In this document: positions 63,912-64,000 of the stretch, one piece after another | How positions within the stretch are numbered: the first letter of the stretch is position 1 | Layout of the letters: each line of letters begins with the position of its first letter | Source: Streptomyces sp. NA02950 | GTDB taxonomy: Bacteria; Actinomycetota; Actinomycetes; Streptomycetales; Streptomycetaceae | Length of the DNA stretch: 64,000 bases | Assembly: GCF_013364155.1 (NCBI RefSeq) | Contig: NZ_CP054916.1 | Location: 7,346,001 to 7,410,000, forward strand | Reading direction: 5' to 3' | Program-made: the position numbers and the translations under genes | Notes under the pieces: generated by a model | What the model was told of the DNA's origin: nothing | Databases searched by the model: none | Seen by the model: only the letters and a program-made list of their open reading frames with translations

Positions 63912-64000
63912 GTGGACAACAGCGGGCAGCCGCAGTCCGACAACGGGGGATCGGACCGGACGACCGAGCCGGAGGCAGGCAAACCGCGGCGCCCACGCGA
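63912..64000 (+). CDS. Start of an unidentified gene, cut by the window end
   Basis: GTG 63912 has GAGGGG five bases upstream, and the frame is open for 29 codons to the window edge. The visible part is a polar N-terminal tail (VDNSGQPQSDNGGSDRTTEP, then AGKPRRPR) and tells nothing of the function. By synteny with S. coelicolor (from memory, the gene beside the RecB-like nuclease encodes a site-2-protease-type metallopeptidase with such a tail) that is a guess. Divergent from the nuclease gene. Confidence 0.5.
   Translation, partial: MDNSGQPQSDNGGSDRTTEPEAGKPRRPR

Overview
The window is high-GC actinobacterial DNA and is almost certainly from a Streptomyces chromosome. It carries a long chaplin with a sortase signal, the gylR-glpFKD glycerol operon, mshC for mycothiol, an F420-type LLM oxidoreductase, many GTG and TTG starts, and leaderless genes with a TANNNT box 6-7 nt before the start. 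From 23 kb to the right end the gene order matches, from memory, the S. coelicolor SCO1676 to SCO1652 block read backwards: M20 peptidase, chaplin, DUF3090/SCO1664/mshC, PAC2, glpD-glpK-glpF-gylR, metH, RecB nuclease.

1-5.2 kb: a GntR regulator cut by the window edge, a lipocalin-like protein and a GMC oxidoreductase form one operon. They are followed by a deletion scar that joins the C-terminal halves of a serine hydrolase and a Gfo/Idh/MocA oxidoreductase.

5.3-12.8 kb: a compact biosynthetic cluster that I take to be the counterpart of S. coelicolor SCO6650-6655. It has a GTP cyclohydrolase II with Met in place of the active-site Tyr, a creatininase-family (ArfB-like) hydrolase, a RibD-type reductase without a deaminase, a flippase-like membrane protein, a methyltransferase, a GT4 glycosyltransferase, a zinc-site-deficient PTPS homologue, an MDR dehydrogenase and a CDP-alcohol phosphatidyltransferase. 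The first three could re-create the archaeal early riboflavin steps inside a bacterium and feed a modified pyrimidine or pterin product. This is the best candidate for an undescribed system here.

12.9-22.7 kb: an extra hemE, then accessory DNA. It holds a truncated aldehyde dehydrogenase fused to a decayed tyrosine integrase, a 15-bp repeat of the tRNA-Leu 3' end, a vapBC toxin-antitoxin pair, three uncharacterised conserved proteins, a frameshifted serine recombinase and an intact tRNA-Leu(GAG).

23-39 kb: core genes. These are the M20 peptidase, a long chaplin with a Pro-Gly-Glu-Pro-Asn-Glu repeat region, a helicase-like protein that has lost its Walker motifs, redox enzymes, CorA, and the phosphomutase/DUF3090/SCO1664/mshC block.

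39.2-47.9 kb: an oxidative L-fucose catabolic island lies between genes that are neighbours in S. coelicolor (PAC2 and glpD). It has dehydratase, SDR, ABC importer, aldo/keto reductase, lactonase and a convergent FadR-type regulator. A 10-bp inverted repeat upstream of the first gene is echoed upstream of the regulator.

48-64 kb: a small secreted protein, the glycerol operon with its IclR regulator and recognisable operator repeats, metH, a HAD phosphatase, two tandem orphan oligopeptide-binding lipoproteins, an orphan NarL-type response regulator, a RecB-like nuclease with a 4Fe-4S motif, and the start of a further gene cut by the window end.
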